Assembly (NCBI RefSeq): GCF_900116605.1
Contig: NZ_FPBC01000021.1
Location: 1-59,435 of the forward strand
DNA length: 59,435 nucleotides
Source: Pseudomonas marincola
GTDB taxonomy: Bacteria; Pseudomonadota; Gammaproteobacteria; Pseudomonadales; Pseudomonadaceae
Direction of reading: 5' to 3'
The notes under the pieces were generated by a model, which was given only the letters and a program-made list of their open reading frames with translations, searched no databases and was not told the DNA's origin. Of the stretch, positions 24,364-33,273 are shown in pieces. The translations under genes and the position numbers were made by a program. The first letter of the stretch is position 1, and each line of letters starts with the position of its first letter.

Positions 24364-25009
24364 AGCCCTAAAGGAATGTGTTGCAATACCTATAGAATTG
24401 TGCTATGCGTGCATACTCAAGTGGCGTGCGGGTTTCAGGGCTAATGCATTTGAAACATAGAGTTGACGTGCGGGAAAGACAATTTTTTGACTTACACGTT
24501 ATGCGGTAAGTCTGATGCTTGAGCGTTTGAGCTTAGGCATTCTGGTTGTTTTCGTTATTCTTTGTACCCGGTTTTGTACCCGGTTTTGACTTCTTGTAGC
24601 ATGTAGTGCTGGTTGCTGGCTTAGGGTGGTTGTGCCGAGATTGAATCGGCCTCGAGCCCGTCATTGAGTGCTTTGCTTGTAGTCCTACTGGCTTGAAACG
24701 TTTAAGCGCTATGTTGTCTGTCTGGCTATCACGCTGAGTGTAGGTGTTGTTAGGTGACTCGCTCGCTAATAACGCTCTCTCGGAAAGAGATGTAAGCCAT
24801 AGCGTCATTGAGGTCTTTTATTCTGACTTGGACAGCCTGAGAGATTTTCTCATCGCTTTCCGCTGGAGGAGTTTCGTCTGGGTGGGCCATCTTCCAGAGA
24901 GCAAGAAGCTTCAGGTATGACAAAAGAGAGTGCGCTCAGCAGCAAGTGGTCGCCCGCCTGAAGTACTTATGATCATGACTCCACTCATTACAAAAACAAG
25001 AGAAGAGCC
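24364..25009. other. Long intergenic region with tandem TGTACCCGG units
   Basis: About 650 bases, AT-richer than either neighbour. Two tandem units of TTTGTACCCGG lie at 24561-24583 and continue with TTTTG. A stem with arms GACTTAC and GTAAGTC lies at about 24489-24512. A 91-codon minus-strand frame (24533-24808) ends in KSKPGTKPGTKNN because of the tandem repeat; its composition is low-complexity and it is not supported. The region presumably holds the promoter of the permease gene. Confidence 0.5.
24561..24583 (+). repeat. Tandem 12-bp repeat
   Basis: TTTGTACCCGG followed by TTTTGTACCCGG and TTTTG. It is about two units long. Confidence 0.6.
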
Positions 25010-26371
25010 ATGGCCGGAAACATCAAAAAACAGGTCGATAGTATCGACTACAGCACCGTCGCGGTTCCGGAAGAACACCGCATGAGCAAAGGCTCACTGA
25101 CGATGGCTTGGTGGGCCATCTGCAGTGCTATGTTTTGGCTGGTGGTGTCCGCCACCCTGGCAATGAGCTTTGGTACGATGAATGCCATAATCGGCTTACT
25201 CTTGTCGGTCGTAACTTATGCGGCCATCAACGGGGTCATTGCCCGCTACGCCATTAAGACCGGATTATCGGTCGCACTCTTCTCCCGGGTGCTATTCGGA
25301 CGCGCCGGCGCAGCACTGGCCACCCTGATTTTCTTCGCCACGGCGATCTACTACAGCGTGTTTGAAGGCTCGGTGATCGCCATTGCTATCCAACACTACG
25401 TGTCCGACATCACGCTCAATCAAGCCTACCTAATAGTGGTGCTATACAGCGTGCCACTGGTGTTCGGTAGCGTGCAGACCTGGCTGGATAAGTTCAATGG
25501 CGTGCTGCTGCCGCTCTACCTGATTGGTCTGATTGCCGTAGTAGCGATGGCCGTCGGTGAATACGGCTACAGTTCTGCCTGGTTGGAAATGGGGCCTGAG
25601 AGCGGGCCAGTAAGTAATGGCTGGTGGGACTGTTTCACCTATTTCATGGGAGTGTGGATTCTCATGATGTACACCTGGGACTACGCACGCTTCGGTCGTA
25701 AGCAGGACGCCAGCTACCACGCTAAATTTAACTTCGGCCTACCATTCTATATCTTCACCTTTCTTATTAACGGTCTGGTCGGCATCTTTCTCGCCGCCAC
25801 CATTCCCACAGAGGGCGGCCTGTCTGAGGTCTCGGTGGTGCTGGCCATTGTCGAGCTGATGGGTATCTGGGGGTTGTTGTTCGTTTGGGTCAGCCAGACC
25901 CGTATCAATACCGCAAATTTCTTCATGGCCGCTAGCAACATGCATGCGTTCTTCGGCCGTTTTGGCTTGGCGGCTGTGCCTTATATGGCATGGGCCGTAG
26001 TAGTTGGCATCGTGGTCTACACAATGATGTTGCTCAATGTGTTCAGCTACATTCTGCAAGCCCTGGCATACCAGAGCATCTTTGTAGTGGCTTGGGTAGC
26101 GATCGCTTTGGCGCATATTTTCTCGCCGAAATATACCCAGCTGTTCGAGGGCAATATTGAATTCGCTCTCGAACGAGTCAACGCCTTCAACCCGTGCGGC
26201 TTGATCGCCTGGTTCTTTGCCGCTGGCCTGGGGATAGTGCTGCTGAATTTCGGCGGAGCAACGCTGGCGACCTTCTCAGCGCCGGTGACCTTTGTCTGCG
26301 CGTTCGCCAGCTACTGGCTGCTACTCAACAGCGCCAAACGCAGCTGGTTTGTCCGCACCAGCTGCAGCTGA
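25010..26371 (+). CDS. NCS1-family (cytosine/purine/hydantoin) permease
   Basis: A 453-residue membrane protein with about 12 hydrophobic segments, for example AWWAICSAMFWLVVSATLAM, ATLIFFATAIYYSVFEGSVI and YMAWAVVVGIVVYTMMLLNV. The N-terminal V-P-E-E-H-R and the G-R-x-G-A-x-x-x-T/L motif after helix 3 fit the NCS1 sodium/proton symporters, which carry cytosine, allantoin, hydantoins and related heterocycles. It is 138 bp upstream of the porin gene. Together they look like outer- and inner-membrane uptake for one compound. The substrate is unknown; it may belong to the preceding catabolic cluster. Confidence 0.85.
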   Translation: MAGNIKKQVDSIDYSTVAVPEEHRMSKGSLTMAWWAICSAMFWLVVSATLAMSFGTMNAIIGLLLSVVTYAAINGVIARYAIKTGLSVALFSRVLFGRAGAALATLIFFATAIYYSVFEGSVIAIAIQHYVSDITLNQAYLIVVLYSVPLVFGSVQTWLDKFNGVLLPLYLIGLIAVVAMAVGEYGYSSAWLEMGPESGPVSNGWWDCFTYFMGVWILMMYTWDYARFGRKQDASYHAKFNFGLPFYIFTFLINGLVGIFLAATIPTEGGLSEVSVVLAIVELMGIWGLLFVWVSQTRINTANFFMAASNMHAFFGRFGLAAVPYMAWAVVVGIVVYTMMLLNVFSYILQALAYQSIFVVAWVAIALAHIFSPKYTQLFEGNIEFALERVNAFNPCGLIAWFFAAGLGIVLLNFGGATLATFSAPVTFVCAFASYWLLLNSAKRSWFVRTSCS

Positions 26372-26518
26372 AACCAATATCGGCGCCCACCGGGCCGATG
26401 TATTCGGCTCCGGCAACTTGCTGCAGCTACCAAACCCGATCCAAAACTAAGCCGCAACACCGCAGCGGCTTAGTGCTGCGTAGCTGAAAAAAAGACTAAC
26501 AATGCTAAGAGCCAATTC

Positions 26519-27510
26519 ATGAAAATGATCAACCTGCACCCACAAGCAACTCTCATATTACTTCCATTGTTGGCATCGCTCGCGCTACCCGCAGGTGCGG
26601 TGGCTATCAATGACAACTTGGACATTGGCGGCGCCGTGCGTGCGCGTATCGACTACGACCCCGACCGGGATATCGAGAAGCTGAGTTTCGATACTGCCTT
26701 TCTCACCGCTACCTACAACTCCGATAGTTGGATCGGCGCGGCTAAATACCGTTTCTATGGCGACGCTTACCCTTTCGACTATACCGACAAGATCGGTGAC
26801 ATCGCCTTCGCCGAATATGCATGGATCGGCTACAAGTTCGATGAGTCGCGTCAGATTCAGGTGGGACTAAACAAGATTCCGTTCGGCCTGCTGCCCTATG
26901 CCGGCAGCACTTTCTTCTTGACCTTGGGCAGCGTGATCGGCCTGGAAGACATTGCGAACCTTGGTGTTAAATACATCCAGCAGCAGGATGACTGGAACTT
27001 CCAACTCGCTTACTACCTAAGCCCGGCTGATCAGGGTCAAGGTACAAGCCGCGGCGGGCGGACCTATGCAACCAGTGTTGCTACGGCAGATGACTACGTC
27101 GTCGACGGCAGCGATAACCACGAGCGCGACATCTTAGTCGGGCGTCTGGCCCGCAACCTAAAGCTTGGGAGCTGGCAGTCGGAGATCGGCGCCTCGGCAT
27201 TGACCTCGACGCTGCAGAACCAGGACAGTCGTGATAGCGGCCGCCGAAATGCCCTAGCAGTCCACTACTCGGGCAAGAATGGCCCCTGGGGCGTGCAACT
27301 GCAAGCCACTCGCCAGGACATGAGCCCGGAGAATCCCGGCAGAGACAAGCTGGTTAGCTTCGGCAGCTTCGACGGCACCTTTAACGTTGCCGCCAAGGGT
27401 AACCTCTATGTAGCCGACCTCAGCTATGACATTCCTGGCTCACTCGGGTGGCTCTCTGGTGTCAAGGTTTACGGTAACTACAGCCTGTTCGACAAGGATG
27501 AGTCCAGCTT
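26519..27510 (+). pseudogene. Outer-membrane porin, 5' part, interrupted by a Tn3-family transposon
   Basis: About 330 codons. The signal peptide (HPQATLILLPLLASLALPAG) is followed by alternating aromatic/polar beta strands such as SWIGAAKYRFYGDAYPFDYT, AYYLSPADQ and GVKVYGNYSLFDKDESS. Pattern and N-terminal region are those of phosphate-selective-type or general outer-membrane porins. The transposon inverted repeat starts at 27511 and the frame then reads 12 foreign codons to TAA at 27545-27547. A likely C-terminal tail of the same gene lies after the transposon at 33766. A ribosome-binding region AAGAGCC precedes ATG 26519. Confidence 0.8.
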
Positions 27511-27548
27511 GGGGTTTGGGGAGCAATGGAACCAAAAACCAACGTAAG
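27511..27548 (+). repeat. Left terminal inverted repeat of the Tn3-family transposon
   Basis: 38 bases starting GGGGTTTGGGG and ending AACGTAAG. It is the exact reverse complement of 33726-33763. Confidence 0.97.
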
Positions 27549-27550
27549 CC

Positions 27551-28480
27551 CTACCAACGCTTTTCGGTGTCTTCTTCCCAGGCGCCCATCTCGACAAAAC
27601 AGTTGCGCATGTCGGCCTCCTGGCTGATCTCGGTCAGCAGGTCATGCACGCTCTTGTCCAGCTCATCGTCGCTCCGATACGGAATGGTCAACTCATAGTG
27701 GCCGGCATCCAGCCGCTTCATGCCATAGGGCTCCAGGCAGTAGCGCTCAATGTTCTCCGTGGCCCGCTTCCGGCCGCGCACGAACTTGCTGTTATTCACC
27801 ACCGCGAGGCGCAGGGTGACGGTGGCCACCCGCTCGGCGGCGGGCGGCTCTGCCGGCGACGCGGCCGAAGGCTGCTGGTCGCGTGACCTGGCGCTCTTCT
27901 GGTACGCGCCGATCTCGACACCACGGTGGCGCAGGTAGCTGTACAGCGTGCTCTTGGAGATGTGCAGCTTCTCGCCGATCGCGCTGACGCTCAGGCGACC
28001 TTCGCGGTAGAGGGTTTCGGCCGCCATGGCGGTGGCCTCAGCCTTGGCTGGCAGGCCCTTGGGACGGCCACCGATCCGGCCACGCGCCCGTGCGGCCGAC
28101 AGACCCGCCTGAGTCCGCTCGCGGATCAGCTCGCGCTCGAACTCCGCCAGCGAGGCGAACAGGTTGAACACCAGGCGGCCTTGGGCGTGGGTGGTGTCGA
28201 TGGGGTCATTCAGGCTCTGTAAGCCGACCTTGCGCTCTGCCAGCTCGCCGACCAACTCGACCAGGTGCTTGAGGGAACGCCCAAGGCGATCCAGCTTCCA
28301 GATCACCACGGCATCACCCGGCCGCACGTTGGCCAGCAGTTTGTCCAACTCCGGCCGGGCGCTTTTCGCGCCGCTGGCGATGTCTTGGTAGATGCGTTCG
28401 CACCCGGCCTGTTTCAGGGCATCGACTTGTAGGTCGGCTTTCTGATCCCGAGTGCTCACTCGCGCATAACCGATCTTCAT
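27551..28480 (-). CDS. tnpR: Tn3-family serine resolvase with C-terminal extension
   Basis: A 309-residue protein. The catalytic domain is at residues 1-135 with the nucleophile Ser in KIGYARVSTRDQKADLQVDA (residue 9) and the conserved VVWKLDRLGRS-like segment DAVVIWKLDRLGRSLKHLVE. The HTH Hin domain reads LSVSAIGEKLHISKSTLYSY at about residues 165-190. About 110 extra residues follow (VATVTLRLAVVNNSKFVRGR), which are absent from the 185-residue Tn3 resolvase. Such extensions are known in the ISXc5/Tn5044 branch. ATG 28480 is the natural start; a TTG one codon upstream is ignored. It resolves cointegrates at a res site that should lie in 28481-28681. Confidence 0.96.
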   Translation of the reverse strand: MKIGYARVSTRDQKADLQVDALKQAGCERIYQDIASGAKSARPELDKLLANVRPGDAVVIWKLDRLGRSLKHLVELVGELAERKVGLQSLNDPIDTTHAQGRLVFNLFASLAEFERELIRERTQAGLSAARARGRIGGRPKGLPAKAEATAMAAETLYREGRLSVSAIGEKLHISKSTLYSYLRHRGVEIGAYQKSARSRDQQPSAASPAEPPAAERVATVTLRLAVVNNSKFVRGRKRATENIERYCLEPYGMKRLDAGHYELTIPYRSDDELDKSVHDLLTEISQEADMRNCFVEMGAWEEDTEKRW

Positions 28481-28681
28481 CAAAAGTACTGTTTACTCGA
28501 CTACGTTAGTAATAGTTGAACTTTGATTAAGCGTACCAGTTATTTGAACCGTAGCGCGGGGAGCTTAACGAACCGAGCCATTCCTCGATAGAGTTCGGCA
28601 AAACCTTCGTTTTGTCGAACCATTGCATCGCCCTTTGTGATTGGCGTATAAACACACAAACACCTATTAGCGGAGAACGCT
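28481..28681. promoter_or_regulatory. Presumed res site and divergent promoters of tnpR and the toxin-antitoxin/tnpA operon
   Basis: A 200-bp gap between divergent resolvase and antitoxin genes, AT-rich around 28485-28540. In this transposon group the resolution site lies next to tnpR. No subsite was identified by eye, so the call is positional. A GGAG box at 28672-28675 precedes the antitoxin start. Confidence 0.5.
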
Positions 28682-28921
28682 ATGAATACCATTCGCTGGA
28701 ATGTCGCCGTCTCGGCCGACACCGACCAGTCGCTTCGGATGTTTCTGGCCAGCCAGGGCGGCGGCCGTAAGGGCGACCTGTCGCGCTTCATCGAAGAAGC
28801 GGTACGGGCACACATCCTGGAGCTGAGCGCTGAGCAGGCCAAGGCCGCTAACGCCCATCTGAGTGAGGCAGAATTGACCAACGCGGTTGACGAAGCGCTC
28901 GACTGGGCACGTAAGCGCTGA
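28682..28921 (+). CDS. Ribbon-helix-helix-type antitoxin of the transposon TA module
   Basis: A 79-residue protein beginning MNTIRWNVAVSADTDQSLRM. The short strand WNVAVS followed by two helices (FLASQGGGRKGDLSRFIEEA, then VRAHILELSAEQAKAA) has the look of RHH antitoxins of the kind paired with PIN toxins. Its last bases overlap the toxin start (TGATG), so translation is coupled. It should bind and neutralise the toxin and repress the operon. In Tn3 transposons such modules sit between resolvase and transposase, as here. Confidence 0.85.
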   Translation: MNTIRWNVAVSADTDQSLRMFLASQGGGRKGDLSRFIEEAVRAHILELSAEQAKAANAHLSEAELTNAVDEALDWARKR

Positions 28922-29331
28922 TGCGGGTCGTGTTGGATACCAACATCCTGTTCAGCGCCCTGATCTCGCCACATGGCGCGCCCGATGCGATCTACCGTGC
29001 CTGGCGGGCGGCGCGTTTCGAGGTGGTGACCTCGCGGATGCAACTCGATGAAATTCGTCGAGCCAGCCGCTATCCCAAGCTTCAGGCCATCCTACAGCCC
29101 GCCAAGGTGGGCGCCATGATCAATAACCTGCAACGGGCTGTGGTACTGGAGCGCCTGACCATCGAGGTCGAAGCCGATGATCCGGATGACTCGTTTTTGC
29201 TGGCCATGGCCTTGGCGGGCGATGCGGACTACCTGGTAACCGGTGATCGCCGCGCCGGCCTGCTGCAACGCGGGCACATCGAACGCACGCGGATCGTCAC
29301 GCCCGCCGTGTTCTGCGTCGAGGTGCTGTGA
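28921..29331 (+). CDS. PIN-domain toxin (VapC-like ribonuclease)
   Basis: A 136-residue PIN protein. Acidic catalytic residues are visible: Asp in MRVVLDTNILFSALISPHGA (residue 6), Glu in RMQLDEIRRASRYPKLQAIL (about 45), and Asp in EADDPDDSFLLAMALAGDAD (about 85-98), followed by YLVTGDRRAGLLQ. These are the four acidic positions of a metal-dependent RNase. The gene ends 3 bp before tnpA and the three genes form one operon, so transposase expression is tied to the addiction module. Confidence 0.93.
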   Translation: MRVVLDTNILFSALISPHGAPDAIYRAWRAARFEVVTSRMQLDEIRRASRYPKLQAILQPAKVGAMINNLQRAVVLERLTIEVEADDPDDSFLLAMALAGDADYLVTGDRRAGLLQRGHIERTRIVTPAVFCVEVL

Positions 29332-29334
29332 TCA

Positions 29335-32328
29335 ATGCCGGTCGGTTTTCTGACTCAAGAGCAACGCGACGGTTTTGGCCGCTATGTTGATTCGCCCAGC
29401 CGTGAAGAGCTGGAACGTTACTTCCACCTGAGCGATGAAGACCGTGAAGCCATCCAGGTGCTGCGGGGTAACCATAACCGTCTGGGTTATGCCGTTCTGC
29501 TGACCACCGTCCGCTTCGTTGGCGTTCTGCCGGACAAGCCCGCCGCCGTGCCGGTGGAAGTCCTGCAGGTGCTTTGCCGACAACTGGCGATTCCAGACCC
29601 CGACTGCCTCCAGCGCTATAGCGATCATCGCCGCTGGATACATGCCACCGATATTCAGAACCGCTTTGGCTATCGTCATTTCACCGATCCGGGCATCGGC
29701 TTTCGCTTGAGCCGCTGGCTGTATGCCCTCTGCTGGACGGGCACCGACCGGCCGGGAGTGCTGTTTGAGCGAGCCACCTCGTGGCTGTTCACACAGAAAG
29801 TCCTCCTGCCTGGTGTGTCTCAACTAGAGCGCTTTATCGCCCAGTTGCGCAGTCGGGTCGAAGAACGCCTCTGGTTTACGCTGGGCCGCAGCGTGACTGA
29901 GGAACAGCGATTGCAACTGCAAGACTTGCTGACGGTGGCCGAAGGCAACCGCAGCTCCCGGCTGGATCAATTGCGCTCCGGCCCGGTCATGGTCAGTGGC
30001 CCCGCGTTGATTCGGGCACTGCGCCGGCTCGATGACGTGCGCGGCATCGGCATCACCTTGCCGGCGGCGGCGCACATCCCTCCCAGCCGTATCGCCGCCC
30101 TGGCCCGCTTCGCCAACACGGCCAAGGTCACCGCGATTAATCGGCTGCCGGCGTCGCGGCGGATGGCGACACTGGTGGCCTTCGCACTCTGCCTGGAGGC
30201 GACTGCGCACGACGACGCACTGGAAGTCCTGGAGGCCTTGCTGCGCGACCTGTTCAGCAACGCGGAGAAGGCCGACAAGAAAGCCCGCATGCGCAGCCTG
30301 AAAGACCTGGATCGGTCGGCCGCGACGCTCGCCGCCGCGTGCAAGGTCGTGCTGGACAGCTCGATCAGCGATGACAACGTGCGCGCCCGGCTGTTCAACG
30401 ACCTGCCGAGGACCACCCTGGAAAAGGCCCTGGAAGAGGTCAACGCGCTGATCCGCCCGGTAGATGACGTCTATTTTCTTGCATTGGAAGCGCGCTACCG
30501 CAGCGTGCGCCGCTTCCTGCCCGACCTGCTCAAGCACATCCGCTTCGGCTTCAGCCCGGCCGGCAAGGGCGTGGCGGCTAGTCTGGAGTGGCTGCAACTG
30601 AACCTGCCGCGCCGGAAGCCAGAGGATGACGCGCCGCAGGAGATCGTGGCCAAGGCTTGGCAGAAGCACATCACCCGCGAAGATGGCTCCCTCGACATGG
30701 GTGCCTATGTGTTCTGCACGCTCGATGCGCTGCGCACGGCCCTGCGCCGCCGCGATGTCTTCGTCTCGCCCAGTTGGCGCTATGCCGACCCGCGCCTTGG
30801 CCTGCTCGACGGTGCCGAATGGCTGGCGGCGCGACCGATCATCTGCCGGTCACTGGGCCTGACCATCGACGCCAAAACCACCCTGGACGCCTTGTCCGTC
30901 GAGCTGGATGCAACCTGGCTGGCAGTAGCCGCGCGCCTGCCCGACAACCCGGCGATTCAACTGAGCGAGAACACCGAGGGCAAGACCGAACTGTCGCTCG
31001 GGGCGCTGGACAAGCTGGACGAGCCCTGCTCGTTGCTGCAACTGCGGGCGGCCGTGTCTGACCTGATGCCGCGTGTCGATCTGCCGGAAATCCTCTTGGA
31101 AATCGCCGCCCGCACTGGCTTTTCCGAGGCCTTCACCCATGTCTCCGAACGCAATGCACGCGCCGACAACCTGGTCACCAGCCTCTGCGCGGTGCTGTTG
31201 GGCGGGGCCTGCAACACCGGCCTGGAGCCCTTGATCCGCACCGACAACCCGGCGCTGCGCCGTGACCGGCTGTCCTGGGTCAGCCAGAATTATATCCGCG
31301 ACGACACCCTGTCAGCGGCTAACGCCATCCTGGTCGGAGCGCAAAGCCAACTGGAACTGGCCCAAGTCTGGGGTGGCGGCGAGGTCGCCTCCGCCGATGG
31401 CATGCGCTTCGTCGTACCGGTGCGCACCGTGCATGCCGGCCCCAATCCGAAGTATTTCGGCACCGGCCGGGGTGTCACCTGGTACAACCTGATTTCCGAC
31501 CAATTCTCCGGCCTCAACGCCATCACCGTGCCCGGCACGCTGCGCGACAGCCTGGTGTTGCTGGCGGTCGTGCTGGAACAGCAGACCGAGTTGCAGCCGA
31601 CGCAAATCATGACCGACACCGGGGCCTACAGCGATGTGGTGTTCGGGCTCTTCCGCCTACTTGGCTACCACTTCAGTCCGCGGCTGGCCGATGTCGGCGG
31701 TACCCGCTTCTGGCGCACGCGCCCGGACGCGGACTACGGCAAGCTCAACGGGCTGGCCCGCCAGTCGGTCAAACTCGACCTGATCGCCGAGCACTGGGAC
31801 GACCTGCTGCGCCTGGCCGGCTCGCTCAAACTCGGCCGGGTGCCGGCGACTGGCATCATGCGCACGCTGCAAACGGGAGATAGACCCACCCGGCTGGCCC
31901 AGGCGCTGGCCGAATTCGGGCGGATCGAAAAGACTCTGCACACGTTGACCTATATCGACGACGAGTCCAAGCGCCGCGCCACCCTGACCCAGTTGAACCG
32001 AGGCGAAGGCCGGCACAGCCTGGCCCGCGCCGTGTTCCACGGCAAACGCGGCGAGCTCCGCCAGCGCTACCGCGAAGGCCAGGAAGACCAGCTCGGTGCT
32101 CTGGGCCTGGTGGTGAACATCATCGTGCTGTGGAACACCCTCTACATGACGGCGGCCGTGGAACGGCTCAAGCAGCACGGCTATCCAGTGCTGGAAGAGG
32201 ATTTGGCCCGGCTATCGCCGCTGATCTACGAGCACATCAACATGCTCGGGCGGTATTCCTTTGCGGTACCGGAAGAAGTTGCGCGCGGCGAGCTGCGGCC
32301 ACTGCGTAATCCAGACGACGACCTGTGA
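29335..32328 (+). CDS. tnpA: Tn3-family transposase
   Basis: A 997-residue TnpA of normal family length. The N-terminal DNA-binding half begins FLTQEQRDGFGRYVDSPSRE. The DDE domain occupies about residues 650-950: MTDTGAYSDVVFGLFRLLGY carries the second Asp, FSPRLADVGGTRFWRTRPDA follows, and the Glu lies in the C-terminal KRGELRQRYREGQEDQLGAL region. The end, EDLARLSPLIYEHINMLGRY, is a strongly conserved Tn3 C-terminus. Full length and without stops, so it appears active. It is transcribed after the TA genes. Confidence 0.97.
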   Translation: MPVGFLTQEQRDGFGRYVDSPSREELERYFHLSDEDREAIQVLRGNHNRLGYAVLLTTVRFVGVLPDKPAAVPVEVLQVLCRQLAIPDPDCLQRYSDHRRWIHATDIQNRFGYRHFTDPGIGFRLSRWLYALCWTGTDRPGVLFERATSWLFTQKVLLPGVSQLERFIAQLRSRVEERLWFTLGRSVTEEQRLQLQDLLTVAEGNRSSRLDQLRSGPVMVSGPALIRALRRLDDVRGIGITLPAAAHIPPSRIAALARFANTAKVTAINRLPASRRMATLVAFALCLEATAHDDALEVLEALLRDLFSNAEKADKKARMRSLKDLDRSAATLAAACKVVLDSSISDDNVRARLFNDLPRTTLEKALEEVNALIRPVDDVYFLALEARYRSVRRFLPDLLKHIRFGFSPAGKGVAASLEWLQLNLPRRKPEDDAPQEIVAKAWQKHITREDGSLDMGAYVFCTLDALRTALRRRDVFVSPSWRYADPRLGLLDGAEWLAARPIICRSLGLTIDAKTTLDALSVELDATWLAVAARLPDNPAIQLSENTEGKTELSLGALDKLDEPCSLLQLRAAVSDLMPRVDLPEILLEIAARTGFSEAFTHVSERNARADNLVTSLCAVLLGGACNTGLEPLIRTDNPALRRDRLSWVSQNYIRDDTLSAANAILVGAQSQLELAQVWGGGEVASADGMRFVVPVRTVHAGPNPKYFGTGRGVTWYNLISDQFSGLNAITVPGTLRDSLVLLAVVLEQQTELQPTQIMTDTGAYSDVVFGLFRLLGYHFSPRLADVGGTRFWRTRPDADYGKLNGLARQSVKLDLIAEHWDDLLRLAGSLKLGRVPATGIMRTLQTGDRPTRLAQALAEFGRIEKTLHTLTYIDDESKRRATLTQLNRGEGRHSLARAVFHGKRGELRQRYREGQEDQLGALGLVVNIIVLWNTLYMTAAVERLKQHGYPVLEEDLARLSPLIYEHINMLGRYSFAVPEEVARGELRPLRNPDDDL

Positions 32329-32340
32329 TCCCCCTAAACG

Positions 32341-32553
32341 CTATGAGCAACACCCAAGCTGCTGCTGGATCGGCGGGCACTTCACCGAGCCGAACGAACA
32401 GAAAACGCAGCAATCCCCTGGGTTGGGGCGCAGCAGCGCCTTGCAGTTGCTGCACTCGTAATAGAACTGGCAGGCGTCCGTGGGCATGGTTTCCGGCTTG
32501 GCGAAGCCGCAGCGCGGGCAAGTCAGCACGGACTCAAGGACAATGGCGCTCAT
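32341..32553 (-). CDS. GDCCVxC-domain small cysteine-rich protein
   Basis: A 70-residue protein with two Cys pairs: LTCPRCGFAKPETMPTDACQ, FYYECSNCKALLRPNPGDCC, and then VFCSFGSVKCPP. The GDCCVxC box is here GDCCVFC. This motif family is found with mer genes, where it may trap metal or protect thiols; some members are selenoproteins. It is the last gene of the merTP operon and convergent with tnpA. Its stop is 12 bp from the transposase stop. No merA follows. Confidence 0.9.
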   Translation of the reverse strand: MSAIVLESVLTCPRCGFAKPETMPTDACQFYYECSNCKALLRPNPGDCCVFCSFGSVKCPPIQQQLGCCS

Positions 32554-32560
32554 CGTGACC

Positions 32561-32836
32561 TCACTTCTGCACTGTGGAGGGGTATCCCGCGTTCGCGGTC
32601 GCCTCAGTCAGTGCCTCGGGCTGGGCCTTATCGGGATCGTAGGTGACGGTCGCCGTCTTCTGGTCGAAATTGACCTGGACGTCACTCACGCCGGACACCT
32701 TCTCCAGCGACTTCTTGACCGTGATCGGACAGAGTCCGCACGTCATGTTCTGCACGTCGAGCGTGACGGTTTTCGGGGGAGCCGCCAGCGCCACGAAGGG
32801 CAAGGCGAAAAGCACGGCGATCAGCAGTTTGCGCAT
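32561..32836 (-). CDS. merP: MerP periplasmic mercury-binding protein
   Basis: A 91-residue protein with an N-terminal signal sequence (MRKLLIAVLFALPFVALAAP) and a heavy-metal-associated domain. The metal motif is QNMTCGLCPITVKKSLEKVS, matching the G-M-T-C-x-x-C pattern of MerP. VNFDQKTATVTYDPDKAQPE and EATANAGYPSTVQK close the ferredoxin-like fold. It captures Hg(II) in the periplasm and passes it to MerT. It lies 12 bp downstream of merT. Confidence 0.96.
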   Translation of the reverse strand: MRKLLIAVLFALPFVALAAPPKTVTLDVQNMTCGLCPITVKKSLEKVSGVSDVQVNFDQKTATVTYDPDKAQPEALTEATANAGYPSTVQK

Positions 32837-32848
32837 GGTTAATCTCCT

Positions 32849-33199
32849 TCAGTAGAACAGCGGGGCGAGCCACGGCACGGCCAATAGGCCGAGCAGCAGC
32901 ACGCTGACGATCCAGAACACGAGTCGCTGTCGCACGAGCGTGCGCGGATCGGCGCAGGGTGTACCTGGCGTACAAACCTGTGGCACCAGGTAGAGCTTGC
33001 GGAATGCCAATCCCAGGAACAGTAGAGTCAACCCGATGAAGAGGGGGCGTAGTGGCTCCATCATGGTCAGAGCGCCCACCCACGTACCGCCGACACCGAG
33101 TGCCAACAGCACCAGTGGCCCGACACAGCACACCGACGCACCGATGGCGGTCAGCGAACTCGCGACCAGCGAGCCTTTCCCGGTGAGTTGCATCCCCAT
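32849..33199 (-). CDS. merT: MerT mercuric-ion transport protein
   Basis: About 116 residues, three membrane segments. The Cys pair of helix 1 reads VASSLTAIGASVCCVGPLVL, and the cytosolic pair reads YLVPQVCTPGTPCADPRTLV. These are the two mercury-handling Cys pairs of MerT. The last segment is LVFWIVSVLLLGLLAVPWLA. Several in-frame ATGs occur; 33199 has GGAG at proper spacing, while 33205 lies directly on that box. It imports Hg(II) to the cytosol. Without a reductase in this element the import has no obvious sink. Confidence 0.96.
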   Translation of the reverse strand: MGMQLTGKGSLVASSLTAIGASVCCVGPLVLLALGVGGTWVGALTMMEPLRPLFIGLTLLFLGLAFRKLYLVPQVCTPGTPCADPRTLVRQRLVFWIVSVLLLGLLAVPWLAPLFY

Positions 33200-33240
33200 T
33201 CCCATCTCCTGAGCCTGATTGCCTAGGTGCTATTCTAAAC

Positions 33241-33258
33241 TCCGTACCAAAGTACGGA
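33241..33258. promoter_or_regulatory. MerR operator and merT promoter
   Basis: TCCGTAC-CAAA-GTACGGA is a perfect dyad, essentially the Tn501 MerR operator with a changed centre. On the minus strand it lies between a TTGATT -35 and a TTAGAA/TAGAAT -10 with a 19-20-bp spacer, the unusually long spacing on which MerR acts. AAGGAG for merR follows at 33262-33267. Confidence 0.93.
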
Positions 33259-33273
33259 ATCAAGGAGAAAGTG

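Noticed and set aside
24489..24512. Hairpin with arms GACTTAC and GTAAGTC
   Set aside because: Short stem with a 10-base loop and no T run; not supported as a terminator.
24533..24808. 91-codon minus-strand frame ending KSKPGTKPGTKNN
   Set aside because: Its C-terminus is the translated tandem repeat and no family is seen.
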